From the NCBI RefSeq assembly GCF_019039255.1, contig NZ_CP077062.1, positions 4,712,001 through 4,776,000 on the forward strand: 64,000 nt of DNA, in the 5' to 3' direction. Positions 23,927 to 33,903 of this stretch are shown here, piece after piece. Source of the DNA: Nocardioides panacis (GTDB lineage: Bacteria > Actinomycetota > Actinomycetes > Propionibacteriales > Nocardioidaceae). The notes beneath the pieces were generated by a model that was not told the origin of the DNA, did no database searches, and saw only the letters and a list, made by a program, of their open reading frames with translations. A program made the translations under genes and the position numbers. Within the stretch, counting starts at the first letter, position 1. The number at the start of each line of letters is the position of its first letter.

Positions 23927-24870
23927 AACCGTCGCAGCAGGGCCTCGGCGCCGGCCAGGTCCGCGAGCACCTCGGCGACGCTGCGCTCCTCCCGGAGCAG
24001 CCCGGCGCCCTGCCCGGCGTAGACGTAGGCCGTGTCATGGTCCTGGGCTGCCTGTGCCTCGGTGAGCTCGCGGGCGGCCGCGTCGTCGGTGGCCAGCTCG
24101 TCGAGGCGGTGCTGCCAGCGGTCGAAGTAGGCGTTGCGCAGCGCCCGGCCGCCGAACTCCGGGGGCCAGGCGAGCCGCTGGGCGACGTCGAAGACCCGGC
24201 CGTAGGCCGTCGCGGTCTCGTCGGCCGCGAGCAGCCGCTGCCGGGCGGCCGGGGTCGAGGCCGCCTCGTGCGTGGTGAGCAGGGCGGTGCCGACCCAGGC
24301 GCCCGCGGCGCCGGCCGCCAGCACCGCCGCGAGCCCGCGGGCCGTGCCGATGCCGCCGGCCGCGAGCACCGGCACCTCCACCGCGTCGAGCACGGCCTGC
24401 AGCAGCGGCAGCGTGCCCACCGCGTCGCGGCCGTGACCGCCGCCCTCGGCCCCGCGGGCCACCACGACGTCCGCGCCGGCCCGTGCGGCACGGAGCGCCT
24501 CGGCCACGGTGCCGGCCTGGACCGCGACCCGGAGGCCGGCGGCGCGCAGCAGGTCGACGTACGGCTCGAAGCCCCCGAAGCTGACCGCGACCAGGTCCGG
24601 GCGGACCTCGAGCACCGCGTCGAGCTGGCCGGCGTCGCGCTCGAGCGCCCAGGCCATCAGCCCGACGCCGTACGGCGCCCCGCCGGCCGCGGCCACCTCC
24701 GCCTGCTCGCGGACCCACCCGGGGGAGCGCGCCGCCCCCACGCCGACCATCCCGAGCCCGCCGGCCGCGGACACCGCGGCGGCCAGCCGGCCCTCGCCGG
24801 GACCGGCCATCGGGGCGCCGACGACGGGGACGGACAGGTCGAAGGTCTCGGTGAGCCAGGTGTCGATCAC
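23923..24870 (-). CDS. Nitronate monooxygenase-like (2-nitropropane dioxygenase) FMN protein
   Basis: The 315-residue TIM-barrel flavoprotein resembles NPD/NMO enzymes and enoyl-ACP reductase II. It has PVVGAPMAGPGEGRLAAAVSAAGGLGMVG at the N-terminus, VVARGAEGGGHGRD (the His/Gly-rich FMN and substrate loop), and LAAGGIGTARGLAAVLAAGAAGAWVGTALL for FMN phosphate binding. Typical length is 310-360, so it is complete. The true substrate may be a nitronate or an unsaturated acyl compound. It is divergent from the ATP-grasp gene with 47 bp between start codons. Confidence 0.87.
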   Translation of the reverse strand: MIDTWLTETFDLSVPVVGAPMAGPGEGRLAAAVSAAGGLGMVGVGAARSPGWVREQAEVAAAGGAPYGVGLMAWALERDAGQLDAVLEVRPDLVAVSFGGFEPYVDLLRAAGLRVAVQAGTVAEALRAARAGADVVVARGAEGGGHGRDAVGTLPLLQAVLDAVEVPVLAAGGIGTARGLAAVLAAGAAGAWVGTALLTTHEAASTPAARQRLLAADETATAYGRVFDVAQRLAWPPEFGGRALRNAYFDRWQHRLDELATDDAAARELTEAQAAQDHDTAYVYAGQGAGLLREERSVAEVLADLAGAEALLRRF

Positions 24871-24917
24871 CCTCCCACTGTCGCAAACCGGTCGCGCCGA
24901 TCGGTAGCGTCCCGCCC

Positions 24918-25754
24918 ATGTCCGCCGACGTCCTGCTCGTGACCTGCGCCCCCCTGCCCGACGGAGAGACCGACGGTCACCTGCTGGTCGAGGACCTCGC
25001 GGCCCGCGGCCTCACGTCGCGCTGGGTGGCCTGGGACGACGCGGACGTCGACTGGTCGCGGGCCGGGGTCGTCGCGGTCCGCAGCACCTGGGACTACGAG
25101 TCGCGGCGCGAGGAGTTCCTGGACTGGTCCGCGAGCGTCGGGCCGGCGCTGCTCAACGGCGCCGATGTGTTCGCGTGGAACACCGAGAAGGCCTACCTCC
25201 TCGACCTGCTCGCAGCCGGGCTGCCCGTCGTACCCAGCGTGCTGGCCGGCACCCGGGCCGAGGTGGTCAGCGCCGCCCGCGGGTTCGGCGTGGCGGTCTG
25301 CAAGCCCGTCGTCGGGGCCGGAGGACGGGGCGTGGTGGTGCTGGACCGCCCCGACCTGCCGGTCCGGGGCCACGGTCCCTGGCTGGTGCAGCCGCTGGTG
25401 GAGTCGGTGCGCACCGAGGGCGAGGTCTCGGTGTTCACCATCGACGGACGGGCGGTCGCCCAGGTGCGCAAGGTCCCCGGCGACGGCGAGGTCCGGGTCC
25501 ACGAGGAGTACGGCGGCCGCTCCGGCGCCGTACCGCTGGAGGAGCCGCACGCCGCGCTGGCCACCCGGACGGTGCAGGTCGCGGAGCGGCTGCTCGGGGC
25601 CCGGCTGGCCTACGCCCGGGTGGACCTGATGCGGCTCGCCGACGGCTCGCTCGCGGTGGGGGAGCTCGAGGCCACCGAGCCGGGGCTCTACCTCGACCTG
25701 GTGCCCGAGGTGGCGACCGCCTTCGGGGCGATGGTCGCGGGCCGGCTGGCTTAA
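24918..25754 (+). CDS. ATP-grasp family ligase (glutathione-synthetase/RimK-like)
   Basis: The 278-residue protein has an N-terminal preATP-grasp region (VLLVTCAPLPDGETDG and AVRSTWDYESRREEFLDW) and an ATP-grasp fold. This comprises CKPVVGAGGRGVVVLDR as the ATP lid, WLVQPLVESVRTEGEVSVFTIDG, and YARVDLMRLADGSLAVGELEATEP with Asp and Glu metal ligands. Relatives join a carboxylate to an amine or thiol, for example in cycloserine or peptide-like metabolite synthesis. No obvious biosynthetic partners flank it, so the product is unknown. A strong hairpin follows the stop. Confidence 0.82.
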   Translation: MSADVLLVTCAPLPDGETDGHLLVEDLAARGLTSRWVAWDDADVDWSRAGVVAVRSTWDYESRREEFLDWSASVGPALLNGADVFAWNTEKAYLLDLLAAGLPVVPSVLAGTRAEVVSAARGFGVAVCKPVVGAGGRGVVVLDRPDLPVRGHGPWLVQPLVESVRTEGEVSVFTIDGRAVAQVRKVPGDGEVRVHEEYGGRSGAVPLEEPHAALATRTVQVAERLLGARLAYARVDLMRLADGSLAVGELEATEPGLYLDLVPEVATAFGAMVAGRLA

Positions 25755-25759
25755 GAAGA

Positions 25760-25789
25760 GGCCGGAGAGCGCTTTCGCGTTCTCCGGCC
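25760..25789. terminator. Hairpin terminator after the ATP-grasp gene
   Basis: GGCCGGAGA and TCTCCGGCC form a 9-bp stem six bases after the stop codon, with an inner GCG/CGC pair around CTTT. There is no U-tract, which is usual for actinobacterial terminators. Confidence 0.75.
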
Positions 25790-25901
25790 GAAACCCCGTC
25801 GCACCCACGAGGTTCCCTCAGGTTAGGCCCGGCTCCGAAGAGGGGTCAATGACACGTGGGGGTGGCTGACGTCGGTCTAGACCTAGCCCGCCCACGTCGT
25901 C

Positions 25902-25960
25902 TTGCACTCGCAAGGGGCGAGTGCTAAACATGAGGTAGCACTCTCACCACGAGAGTGCCA
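25902..25960 (+). promoter_or_regulatory. Two CIRCE operators (HrcA) upstream of groL
   Basis: CIRCE 1 is TTGCACTC, nine bases, GAGTGCTAA (25902-25927). CIRCE 2 is TAGCACTC, nine bases, GAGTGCCA (25936-25960). Both match the consensus TTAGCACTC-N9-GAGTGCTAA closely and are recognised by the heat-shock repressor HrcA. The 329-bp region 25755-26083 therefore holds a terminator, this operator pair and a 120-bp leader; I see no gene in it. Confidence 0.93.
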
Positions 25961-25978
25961 AGTGGACCGGGAAGATGA

Positions 25979-27712
<1,734 letters not shown>

Positions 27713-27724
27713 GTCCCGCCGCGC

Positions 27725-27784
27725 GGACGGTCCCGACCGTCCACTGAATGACAGCAGGGCCCCGGCTTCGGCCGGGGCCCTGCT
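27725..27784 (+). terminator. Strong groL terminator with TTCG tetraloop
   Basis: A 14-bp perfect stem, AGCAGGGCCCCGGC and its complement, caps a TTCG loop (27753-27784). UUCG loops are unusually stable. A smaller hairpin GGACGGT-CCCG-ACCGTCC (27725-27742) precedes it. It may also end the convergent alkB transcript. Confidence 0.88.
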
Positions 27785-27798
27785 CGCGTCCGGACGGG

Positions 27799-28461
27799 TC
27801 AGCGGACGCCGTACGGGCGGAACTGGATGCTGATCCGCGGCCCCACCGGGCGGGCGGTCTTGAGGACGGCGTGCTCCCAGGTGCGCTGGCAGGAGCCGCC
27901 CATCACCAGCAGGTCGCCGTGCCCGACCGGGAACGAGATCGACTCGCCCCCGGTGCGCGGGCGCAGCGAGAGCCGCCGGGCCTCGCCGAGCGAGAGGATC
28001 GCGACCATCGTGTCCTCGGTGCTGCTCCGGCCGATGGTGTCCCCGTGCCAGGCCACGCTGTCGCGGCCGTCGCGGTAGAAGCACATCCCGGCCGACCGGA
28101 ACCGCTCGCCGAGCTCGGCGGCGTAGTGCCGGTCCAGCGCGTGCCGGGCCTCCACGAGCAGCGGGTCGGGCAGCGGCTCGTCCTCGGCGTAGAACTTCAG
28201 CAGCCGCGGGACGGCCACCTCGTTGTCCCACATCACCCGCCGCTCGGCGTGCCAGGGCACGTCGGTGACCAGCCGGGCGAACAGCTCGTCCGAGCCGGAC
28301 ACCCAGCCCGGGCGCACGTCGACCCAGGCGCCCCGGGTGAGCACGTGCCGGGTGACCGTGCCGCCGAGCGGCCCGAGGGCGGCGTCGGGTCCACCGGTGC
28401 CGTCGGGGCAGTCGAGGTCGTCGGGACTGTCGAACAGCGACGTCTGGAACTCCACGGTCAT
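27799..28461 (-). CDS. AlkB-like 2-oxoglutarate/Fe(II) dioxygenase
   Basis: The 220-residue protein would remove alkyl lesions from DNA or RNA by oxidative demethylation. The iron ligands His139 and Asp141 (AWHGDTIG) and His197 (WEHAVLKTARPVGPRISIQFR, with the 2-oxoglutarate Arg in the same stretch) are in place. NEVAVPRLLKFY resembles the nucleotide-recognition region. An SOS-type LexA box lies 22 bp upstream of the start and a TAGCAT -10 element six bases before ATG 28461 predicts a leaderless mRNA. DNA-damage induction is therefore likely. Confidence 0.88.
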   Translation of the reverse strand: MTVEFQTSLFDSPDDLDCPDGTGGPDAALGPLGGTVTRHVLTRGAWVDVRPGWVSGSDELFARLVTDVPWHAERRVMWDNEVAVPRLLKFYAEDEPLPDPLLVEARHALDRHYAAELGERFRSAGMCFYRDGRDSVAWHGDTIGRSSTEDTMVAILSLGEARRLSLRPRTGGESISFPVGHGDLLVMGGSCQRTWEHAVLKTARPVGPRISIQFRPYGVR

Positions 28462-28467
28462 GCGTCG

Positions 28468-28496
28468 ATGCTACCCCTGCTTCGAACAGGTGTTCT
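28468..28496 (-). promoter_or_regulatory. LexA (SOS) box and -10 element of alkB
   Basis: CGAACAGGTGTTCT (28483-28496) matches the Gram-positive/actinobacterial LexA consensus CGAAC-N4-GTTCG with one change. On the minus strand a TAGCAT -10 element (28473-28468) is six bases from the ATG, and the LexA box covers the -35 and spacer region. It also overlaps the stop codon of the upstream P-loop gene. Confidence 0.78.
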
Positions 28497-29010
28497 AGTG
28501 CCTGGTCAGCGCCAGCACCTGTGCGGCGACCGTCGGCACGCTCGCCGCGGTGGTGTCGACGACGTGGTCCTCCACCGCGGCGGCCGCCAGGAGGTCGGCC
28601 AGCTCGCTCGAGCGCGCCAGGTGCCAGCGCAGCCCGTCCGGGTCGTCGCGGTGCCGCGACCGGAGCCGGGCCCGCACCAGGTCCGGGTCCGCGGTCAGGC
28701 GGACGAAGGTCAGCGGCACGCCCGCCGCGCGGGTCAGCGCCTCCCGGTCGGCCGCCGTCTCGACGACGCCGGCCAGCACCAGCGTCCGGGCGCCCGCGGC
28801 ACGGACGTTCGCCGACACCGCGCGCAGGTTGGCCAGCAGGATCGTGGTGTTGAACCGGTCGCCGGGCGGGGACGGCCAGGCCTGCCGCAGCGCGTCGAGG
28901 TCGAGCACCGCGTGGGGCTCGTCCCGCTCGCGGAGCAGGTCGCCGACTGCCGCGGCGACCGAGGTCTTCCCGGCGCCCACGGTGCCGTTGAGCAGAAGCC
29001 CCCGGGTCAC
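28495..29010 (-). CDS. P-loop NTPase/kinase-like protein
   Basis: The 171-residue protein has Walker A GTVGAGKTS (about 9-17), a conserved LDLDALRQAWPSPPGDRF acceptor-like region, and an LTFVRLTADPDLVRARLRSRH lid. This is the layout of small cytoplasmic kinases such as shikimate, gluconate or adenylylsulfate kinase relatives. The substrate cannot be named. The GTG start at 29010 overlaps the DUF1990 stop (GTGA), so it is coupled to that gene. Its stop codon lies inside the alkB LexA box. Confidence 0.78.
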   Translation of the reverse strand: MTRGLLLNGTVGAGKTSVAAAVGDLLRERDEPHAVLDLDALRQAWPSPPGDRFNTTILLANLRAVSANVRAAGARTLVLAGVVETAADREALTRAAGVPLTFVRLTADPDLVRARLRSRHRDDPDGLRWHLARSSELADLLAAAAVEDHVVDTTAASVPTVAAQVLALTRH

Positions 29011-29534
29011 CGCAGCGCGCCGGCGTAGCGGGCGAGCATCCGGCGCTGGCCCCAGCGGCCGACCGGCCCGGCGAGCCGGGTGACCAGCAGCCCCGGGCGG
29101 GAGTACGCCGACACGGCCAGCCGCACGACGTCGCCGTCCAGGCGGACCACGAACGACTCCTCGCCGGCCTCCGGGTGCCCGGGCAGCGTGCCGTAGGCGA
29201 ACCCGGTCCGGGTCGGCTCGTCGACCACCCACACCACGCGGCAGGGGATCCGCAGCGGCCCGAGCCGGCACAGCACGACGGCGCCGGTGTGCACGCGGGG
29301 CGATCCGGCGGCGACCCGCAGCCCGGCTCCGGCGTGCATCCGCCAGGTCATCAGCGTCTCCGCGGCCCGGCGGAGGTCCGCCTCGCCCCGGCCCACCGCG
29401 ACCTCGAGGTCGAGCCGGTGGAAGCCCGCGGGGTACGTCGACCCGCTGGTCGCGCCCACCGGGGCGTAGCTGAACGGCAGGGCGCCGAGCCGGTCGACGT
29501 CGCGGGCCGGGAGCCGGCCGACCTCACGGGCCAC
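29007..29534 (-). CDS. DUF1990 (UPF0548) family protein
   Basis: The 175-residue protein matches DUF1990: FSYAPVGATSGSTYPAGFHRLDLEVAVGRGEADLRRAAETLMTWRMHAGAGLRV near the N-terminus, then GTLPGHPEAGEESFVVRLDGDVVRLAVSAYSRPG. The GxLxGHPExGEE segment is the family hallmark. The fold is predicted to be a small lipid- or ligand-binding beta-barrel; function is unknown in all members I know of. It is in a probable operon with DUF3253 upstream (one base apart) and the P-loop gene downstream. Confidence 0.85.
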   Translation of the reverse strand: MAREVGRLPARDVDRLGALPFSYAPVGATSGSTYPAGFHRLDLEVAVGRGEADLRRAAETLMTWRMHAGAGLRVAAGSPRVHTGAVVLCRLGPLRIPCRVVWVVDEPTRTGFAYGTLPGHPEAGEESFVVRLDGDVVRLAVSAYSRPGLLVTRLAGPVGRWGQRRMLARYAGALR

Positions 29535-29535
29535 G

Positions 29536-29808
29536 TCAGCCAGCCCGGCGGATCCGGATCGGCCCGGTCGCGGTCGCGGGGTCGACGACCCGGCCGCCCT
29601 GCGTGACGACCACGCTGCCGTCCGCGACGAGCCGGCGGGCCGCCCGCCTGGCCGGCTCCATCAGGTCCCGCCAGCCGTCCGGCCGCACCGCGCGGGCGGC
29701 GTCGGAGGGGCAGATCGTCGAGGTGGGTGCCCGCTTCCCCAGGAGGTCGAGGATCGCGGCCTCGAGGCGTGCGTCGACGTCGGGACCGGTCTTCTCCTCG
29801 GGGGGCAC
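29536..29808 (-). CDS. DUF3253 domain protein
   Basis: The 90-residue protein begins DARLEAAILDLLGKRAPTSTICPSDAARAVRPDGWRDLM and ends GSVVVTQGGRVVDPATATGPIRIRRAG. This matches DUF3253, a small winged-helix-like family of unknown function. It could bind nucleic acid. It starts an apparent three-gene operon (DUF3253, DUF1990, P-loop protein) that runs towards alkB. GTG 29808 is the likely start. Confidence 0.85.
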   Translation of the reverse strand: MPPEEKTGPDVDARLEAAILDLLGKRAPTSTICPSDAARAVRPDGWRDLMEPARRAARRLVADGSVVVTQGGRVVDPATATGPIRIRRAG

Positions 29809-29892
29809 GCCCCCAGTCTGCGTCGGGGCCGGTTGCCCGTCGCACTACGGTGGGGCCGGAGTGCCGCGCGCCGTACCGGAGGGAACCGCATC

Positions 29893-30690
29893 GTGACCGA
29901 GCAGTCGAGCACCGACCCGTCCCCGCGGCGGGCCGCCGCGCGCGCCGTCGGCCTCACCAAGACCTACGGCACGGGGGACGCCACGGTCACCGCCCTGGAC
30001 GGCGTGGACGTCGAGCTCTACGCCGGCGAGTTCACCGCGGTGATGGGGCCGTCCGGCTCCGGCAAGTCCACCCTGATGCACTGCTGTGCCGCCCTCGACA
30101 GCGTCACCAGCGGGTCGGTGTTCGTCGGCGACACCGAGCTCAGCCGGCTCGGCGACAAGGAGCTGACCCGGCTGCGGCGCGACGAGATCGGCTTCGTGTT
30201 CCAGTCCTTCAACCTGGTGCCGACGCTGACCGCCGAGGAGAACATCCTGCTGCCGCTCTCGATCGCCGGCCGCCGCCCGGACCCCGCGTGGTACGACCTG
30301 GTCATCGACACCGTCGGCCTGCGCGACCGGCTCACGCACCGGCCCAACGAGCTGTCCGGCGGCCAGCAGCAGCGGGTCGCGGTGGCCCGGGCGCTGGCCA
30401 GCCGGCCCTCGATCGTGTTCGCCGACGAGCCGACCGGCAACCTCGACTCGCGCTCCGGCGCGGAGGTGCTCACGCTGCTGCGGCGCTCGGTCGACGAGTT
30501 CGGGCAGACCGTCGTGATGGTCACCCACGACCCGGTCGCGGCGGCGTTCACCGACCGGGTGCTGTTCCTCGCCGACGGCCGCGTCGTGGACGAGGTGCGG
30601 CACCCCGACCGGGAGACGGTCCTGGACCGGATGACCCGGATGGACGCCCGACAGCTCGACGCGGTTGCCGCGGACGGCACTCCGGACTGA
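29893..30690 (+). CDS. ABC transporter ATP-binding protein (LolD/MacB type), no permease nearby
   Basis: The 265-residue ATPase has Walker A GPSGSGKST, Q-loop FQSFNLVPTLTAEEN, signature LSGGQQQRVAVARALA, Walker B IVFADEPTGNLD and the H-loop VTHD. The sequence type (GLTKTYGTGDATVTALDGVDVEL, and EPTGNLDSRSGAEVL) is that of the LolD/FtsE/MacB subfamily, which powers FtsX-type permeases in mechanotransmission or lipoprotein and peptide export. The permease that normally follows is absent; the next gene is a GntR regulator. GTG 29893 is set by GGAGGGAA upstream. Confidence 0.87.
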   Translation: MTEQSSTDPSPRRAAARAVGLTKTYGTGDATVTALDGVDVELYAGEFTAVMGPSGSGKSTLMHCCAALDSVTSGSVFVGDTELSRLGDKELTRLRRDEIGFVFQSFNLVPTLTAEENILLPLSIAGRRPDPAWYDLVIDTVGLRDRLTHRPNELSGGQQQRVAVARALASRPSIVFADEPTGNLDSRSGAEVLTLLRRSVDEFGQTVVMVTHDPVAAAFTDRVLFLADGRVVDEVRHPDRETVLDRMTRMDARQLDAVAADGTPD

Positions 30691-30693
30691 TCC

Positions 30694-30742
30694 GCCCGGG
30701 TCGGGTGTCCGCGGTGGCAGGGGGTCCTTTGGTCCCTGCCAC
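30694..30742 (+). terminator. Hairpin after the ABC ATPase gene, with a single CCCGGGTCGG element
   Basis: GTGGCAGGG (30714-30722) and CCCTGCCAC (30734-30742) form a 9-bp perfect stem around an 11-base loop, 24 bases after the stop codon. Just before it, CCCGGGTCGG (about 30695-30705) resembles one unit of the 22-bp repeat family. It could be a terminator or an operator for the GntR gene 50 bp on. Confidence 0.6.
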
Positions 30743-30793
30743 AGCCACCGGCCGGGACGCTATGGTGGGCGCGAGGGGGCCGAGGGAGGTGTC

Positions 30794-31546
30794 ATGGGTG
30801 ACGTGATCACACCAGATCGCTCGCGCCCGGCGGTGCACAAGCACGTCCAGGTCCGCGAGTACGTCCGGGGGCTGATCCAGGGTGCCGAGCCTGGCAGTCC
30901 GGCCCCGTCCGAGCGGGAGCTGGTGCACCACTTCGGCGTGGCCCGGATGACCGTGCGGCAGGCGCTCGACGCGCTCGTCGCCGAGGGGCTGCTCGAGCGG
31001 GTCCCCGGCCGGGGCACCTTCGTGGCGCGCGCCAAGATCGACGTCCAGGTGCGGCTCTCCAGCTACACCGAGGAGATGGGCCGCCGGGGCATGAAGCCGG
31101 ACGCGCGCACGCTGCTGGCCCGCATGGAGTCCGCCGGGCCGGGCGTCGCGCGCGCCCTCGAGATCGGCGAGGGCGACAAGGTCGTGCACTGGCAGCGGCT
31201 GCGGCTGGCCGACGGCACCCCGATGTGCATCGAGGACGCCTACCTCTCCGACGCCATCCTGCCGAACTTCCTGGACCACGCGCTCCCCGAGAGCCTGTAC
31301 GTCGAGCTGCAGCGCCGCGGCCTGCTGCCCACGTGGGGCGAGGACTCGGTGGACGCGGCCCTGGCGCGCAAGGACGAGGCCGAGCTGCTCGGCATCCCCG
31401 AGGGCACGCCGGTGCTGCGGATCGCCCGGCGGGCGTTCGCGGGCAACATCGCCGTGGAGGTCTCGCGGTCGACGTACCGTGCCGACCGGTTCACGCTGTG
31501 GGTGCCGCTGTCCCGCCCGAACACACCGGTGACCCCCGCCCGATGA
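30794..31546 (+). CDS. GntR-family transcriptional regulator (HutC/UTRA type)
   Basis: The 250-residue protein has an N-terminal winged helix ([40 protein letters not shown], about 40-78) and a C-terminal UTRA ligand-binding domain with [21 protein letters not shown] and [12 protein letters not shown]. HutC-type regulators respond to small metabolites such as amino acids, sugars or histidine breakdown products. It is the first of a tight plus-strand run (dipeptidase, MocA-like) leading to the molybdenum hydroxylase genes, and may control that run. The dipeptidase begins four bases after its stop. Confidence 0.88.
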   Translation: MGDVITPDRSRPAVHKHVQVREYVRGLIQGAEPGSPAPSERELVHHFGVARMTVRQALDALVAEGLLERVPGRGTFVARAKIDVQVRLSSYTEEMGRRGMKPDARTLLARMESAGPGVARALEIGEGDKVVHWQRLRLADGTPMCIEDAYLSDAILPNFLDHALPESLYVELQRRGLLPTWGEDSVDAALARKDEAELLGIPEGTPVLRIARRAFAGNIAVEVSRSTYRADRFTLWVPLSRPNTPVTPAR

Positions 31547-31550
31547 CTCG

Positions 31551-32648
31551 ATGACGGCTCGCCGGATCCCCGTCCTCGACGGGCACAACGACCTGCCCTG
31601 GGCGCTGCGCGAGCACTGCGGGTACGACCTGTCGAAGGTCGACCTGGCGGGCGGCGAGGGCGCCGTGCACACCGACCTCCCGCGGCTGCGCGCCGGCGGG
31701 GTGGCCGGCCAGTTCTGGTCGGTGTTCGTGCCGTGCTCGCTGGCCGGTGACGAGGCGGTCACCGCGACCCTCGAGCAGGTCGACTTCGTGCACCGGCTGG
31801 TGGCGGCGTTCCCCGACGACCTCGCCCTGTGCCGCACGGCGGACGAGGTGGAGGCCGCGATGCGGGCCGGCCGGATCGCCTCGCTGAGCGGGATGGAGGG
31901 CGGGCACTCGATCAACTCCTCGCTCGGCACGCTGCGGATGATGCACGCGCTCGGGGTGCGCTACATGACCCTCACCCACAACGAGAACGTCCCGTGGGCG
32001 GACTCGGCCACCGACGAGCCGGTGCTCGGCGGGCTCTCCGACTTCGGTCGCGACGTGGTCCGCGAGATGAACCGGATCGGCATGTTCGTGGACCTCTCGC
32101 ACGTCTCCGCCGACGTGATGCGCGACGCGCTCGCGGTGGCCACGGCTCCGGCGATCTTCAGCCACAGCTCGGCGCGCGCCGTCTGCGACCACCCCCGCAA
32201 CGTGCCCGACGACGTGCTCGCCTCGCTGGCCGGCAACGGCGGCGTCTGCATGGTGACGTTCGTGCCGCCGTTCGTCAGCCAGGACTGGGCGACGTGGTGG
32301 TTCGAGAGCATGGACGTGGTGTCCGGGCGCGGCGGCGACCCGCGCCGGTTCGAGGACCTCGACCCGGTGCTCCAGGAGCGGATGGCGGTGGCGCCGCCCG
32401 CGCCGACCGTCGCCGACGTCGCCGACCACGTCGAGCACGTCCGGGACGTCGCCGGCCTGGCCCACGTCGGCATCGGCGGCGACTACGACGGCTCCGTGTC
32501 GTTCCCCGCCGGCCTGGAGGACGTCTCGGGCTACCCGCGGCTCTTCGACGAGCTGCGCGCGCGAGGCTGGTCCGAGGACGACCTGGTGGCGCTCGGGTCC
32601 GGCAACGTGCTGCGGGCGCTGCGGGACATGGAGTCCGCGGCCTCGTGA
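31551..32648 (+). CDS. Membrane dipeptidase family (renal dipeptidase-like) M19 peptidase
   Basis: The 365-residue protein matches the M19 zinc dipeptidase family. Zinc ligands are visible as HND (residues 12-14 in [14 protein letters not shown]), the bridging Glu in SGMEGGHSI, and histidines in VDLSHVS and [16 protein letters not shown]. The C-terminal GIGGDYDGS holds the conserved Asp. There is no signal peptide, so it should act in the cytoplasm on dipeptides or related amide compounds. It sits between a GntR regulator and the MocA-like gene, overlapping the latter by four bases, which hints that its substrate may feed the same catabolic route. Confidence 0.9.
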   Translation: MTARRIPVLDGHNDLPWALREHCGYDLSKVDLAGGEGAVHTDLPRLRAGGVAGQFWSVFVPCSLAGDEAVTATLEQVDFVHRLVAAFPDDLALCRTADEVEAAMRAGRIASLSGMEGGHSINSSLGTLRMMHALGVRYMTLTHNENVPWADSATDEPVLGGLSDFGRDVVREMNRIGMFVDLSHVSADVMRDALAVATAPAIFSHSSARAVCDHPRNVPDDVLASLAGNGGVCMVTFVPPFVSQDWATWWFESMDVVSGRGGDPRRFEDLDPVLQERMAVAPPAPTVADVADHVEHVRDVAGLAHVGIGGDYDGSVSFPAGLEDVSGYPRLFDELRARGWSEDDLVALGSGNVLRALRDMESAAS

Positions 32649-33235
32649 GCGTCGCCGGGCTGCTGCTCGCCGCCGGGGCGGGCCGACGGATGGGTGGGCC
32701 CAAGTCCCTGCTGCGCGACCCGCACGGCGTGCCGTTCCTGGACCGCGCCGTCGGGCTGCTGCTGGACGGCGGCTGCGCGACGGTGACCGTGGTGCTGGGC
32801 GCCTCCGCCGGGGAGGCCCGGGCGCTGCTGGACGAGGCCGGCTGGACCGCGGACCCCGCGGTCGACGTGGTCGTCGCGGACGACTGGGACGAGGGCATGG
32901 GCGCCTCGCTGCGGACCGGGCTGCGGGCCCTGTCCGGGCGGGGCGACGAGGCGGCCCTGGTCACGCTGGTGGACCTGCCCGACGTCGACGAGCGGGTGCT
33001 GCGCCGGGTGCTGGCCGCCGGCCGGGGACCCGGGGCGCTGGTGCGGTCGACGTACGGCGGGGAGCCGGGGCACCCGGTGCTGATCGGGCGGGACCACTGG
33101 GCCGGCGTCGTGGAGACCGCCGCCGGGGACCGCGGGGCGCGCACCTACTTCCGGACCCACGCGCCGCTGGCCTGCGAGTGCGGCGACCTGGCGACCGGGC
33201 GGGACCTGGACCGTCCCGAGGACCTGCTGGAATAA
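32645..33235 (+). CDS. MocA-type molybdenum cofactor cytidylyltransferase (NTP transferase)
   Basis: The 196-residue protein has the MobA/MocA nucleotide-binding motif [18 protein letters not shown] at the N-terminus, then [10 protein letters not shown] (metal-binding Asp) and [14 protein letters not shown]. MocA joins CMP to molybdopterin, giving the MCD form used by CO dehydrogenase/xanthine dehydrogenase family enzymes. Such an enzyme is encoded 4.5 kb downstream. The GTG start overlaps the dipeptidase stop. A related role as a nucleotidyltransferase for other substrates is possible but context favours MocA. Confidence 0.85.
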   Translation: MSVAGLLLAAGAGRRMGGPKSLLRDPHGVPFLDRAVGLLLDGGCATVTVVLGASAGEARALLDEAGWTADPAVDVVVADDWDEGMGASLRTGLRALSGRGDEAALVTLVDLPDVDERVLRRVLAAGRGPGALVRSTYGGEPGHPVLIGRDHWAGVVETAAGDRGARTYFRTHAPLACECGDLATGRDLDRPEDLLE

Positions 33236-33245
33236 CCGGCCACCG

Positions 33246-33271
33246 ATGACTGTTGTAGCGACAACAGTCAT
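33246..33271. promoter_or_regulatory. Perfect 26-bp palindromic operator
   Basis: ATGACTGTTGT, AGCG and ACAACAGTCAT form an 11/11 perfect inverted repeat, 20 bp before the start of the NAD(P)-binding protein and 11 bp after the MocA-like stop. Its AT-richness and symmetry against a GC-rich background indicate a dimeric regulator site. The regulator is not identifiable here. Confidence 0.75.
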
Positions 33272-33290
33272 TCGAGGAGAGGTCGACAGC

Positions 33291-33899
33291 ATGCGCATCG
33301 CGGTCTACGGGGCAACAGGGATGGTCGGCAGCAGGATCGCCGCGGAGGCGGTGGCCCGCGGCCACGAGGTCACCGGCGTCAGCCGTTCCGGCGGGGAGCT
33401 GCCCGAGGGCGTGAAGCCCGAGCAGGGCGACGCGCTGGACGCAGACCTGGCCCGCCGGGTCGCCGCGAGCCACGACGTCGTGGTGTCCGCCGTCGGCCCG
33501 AGCCGCACCGGCGCCGACGAGGGCCGCTTCGTGCAGGCCGTGCGGACGCTGGTGGAGACGCTGGGCGACAGCCGCCTGGTGGTCGTGGGCGGGGCGGGCA
33601 GCCTGCTCGTCGACGGCGTCCGGCTGGTGGACGGCCCGGACTTCCCGGAGGCCTACAAGAGCGAGTCGCTGATCGGCGCGGACAGCCTCGCCTACCTGCG
33701 CGGGCTGCCCGAGGGGCCCGACTGGACCTACCTGTCCCCGGCACCGGTGATCGCCCCCGGCGAGCGCACCGGCTCCTACCGGCTCGGGCTGGAGTCCCCG
33801 GCCGGCGACTTCGTCAGCGCCGAGGACTACGCCGCCGCGCTGCTGGACGAGGTGGAGACCCCCCAGCACAGCAGGAAGCGGTTCACCGTCGCCTCCTGA
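33291..33899 (+). CDS. NAD(P)-binding Rossmann protein (NmrA/YwnB-like)
   Basis: The 202-residue protein has the atypical short-chain dehydrogenase dinucleotide motif YGATGMVGSRIAAEAVARGHEVTGVSR at the N-terminus, then ASHDVVVSAVGPSR and WTYLSPAPVIAPGERTGSYR. It matches the YwnB/NmrA-like group, often quinone or NAD(P)H reductases induced by electrophiles. GAGGAGAGG precedes ATG 33291. A perfect palindrome lies immediately upstream and a long inverted repeat immediately downstream, so it appears to be an independently controlled unit inserted between the MocA-like gene and the coxD-type gene. Confidence 0.85.
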   Translation: MRIAVYGATGMVGSRIAAEAVARGHEVTGVSRSGGELPEGVKPEQGDALDADLARRVAASHDVVVSAVGPSRTGADEGRFVQAVRTLVETLGDSRLVVVGGAGSLLVDGVRLVDGPDFPEAYKSESLIGADSLAYLRGLPEGPDWTYLSPAPVIAPGERTGSYRLGLESPAGDFVSAEDYAAALLDEVETPQHSRKRFTVAS

Positions 33900-33903
33900 C
33901 CCC

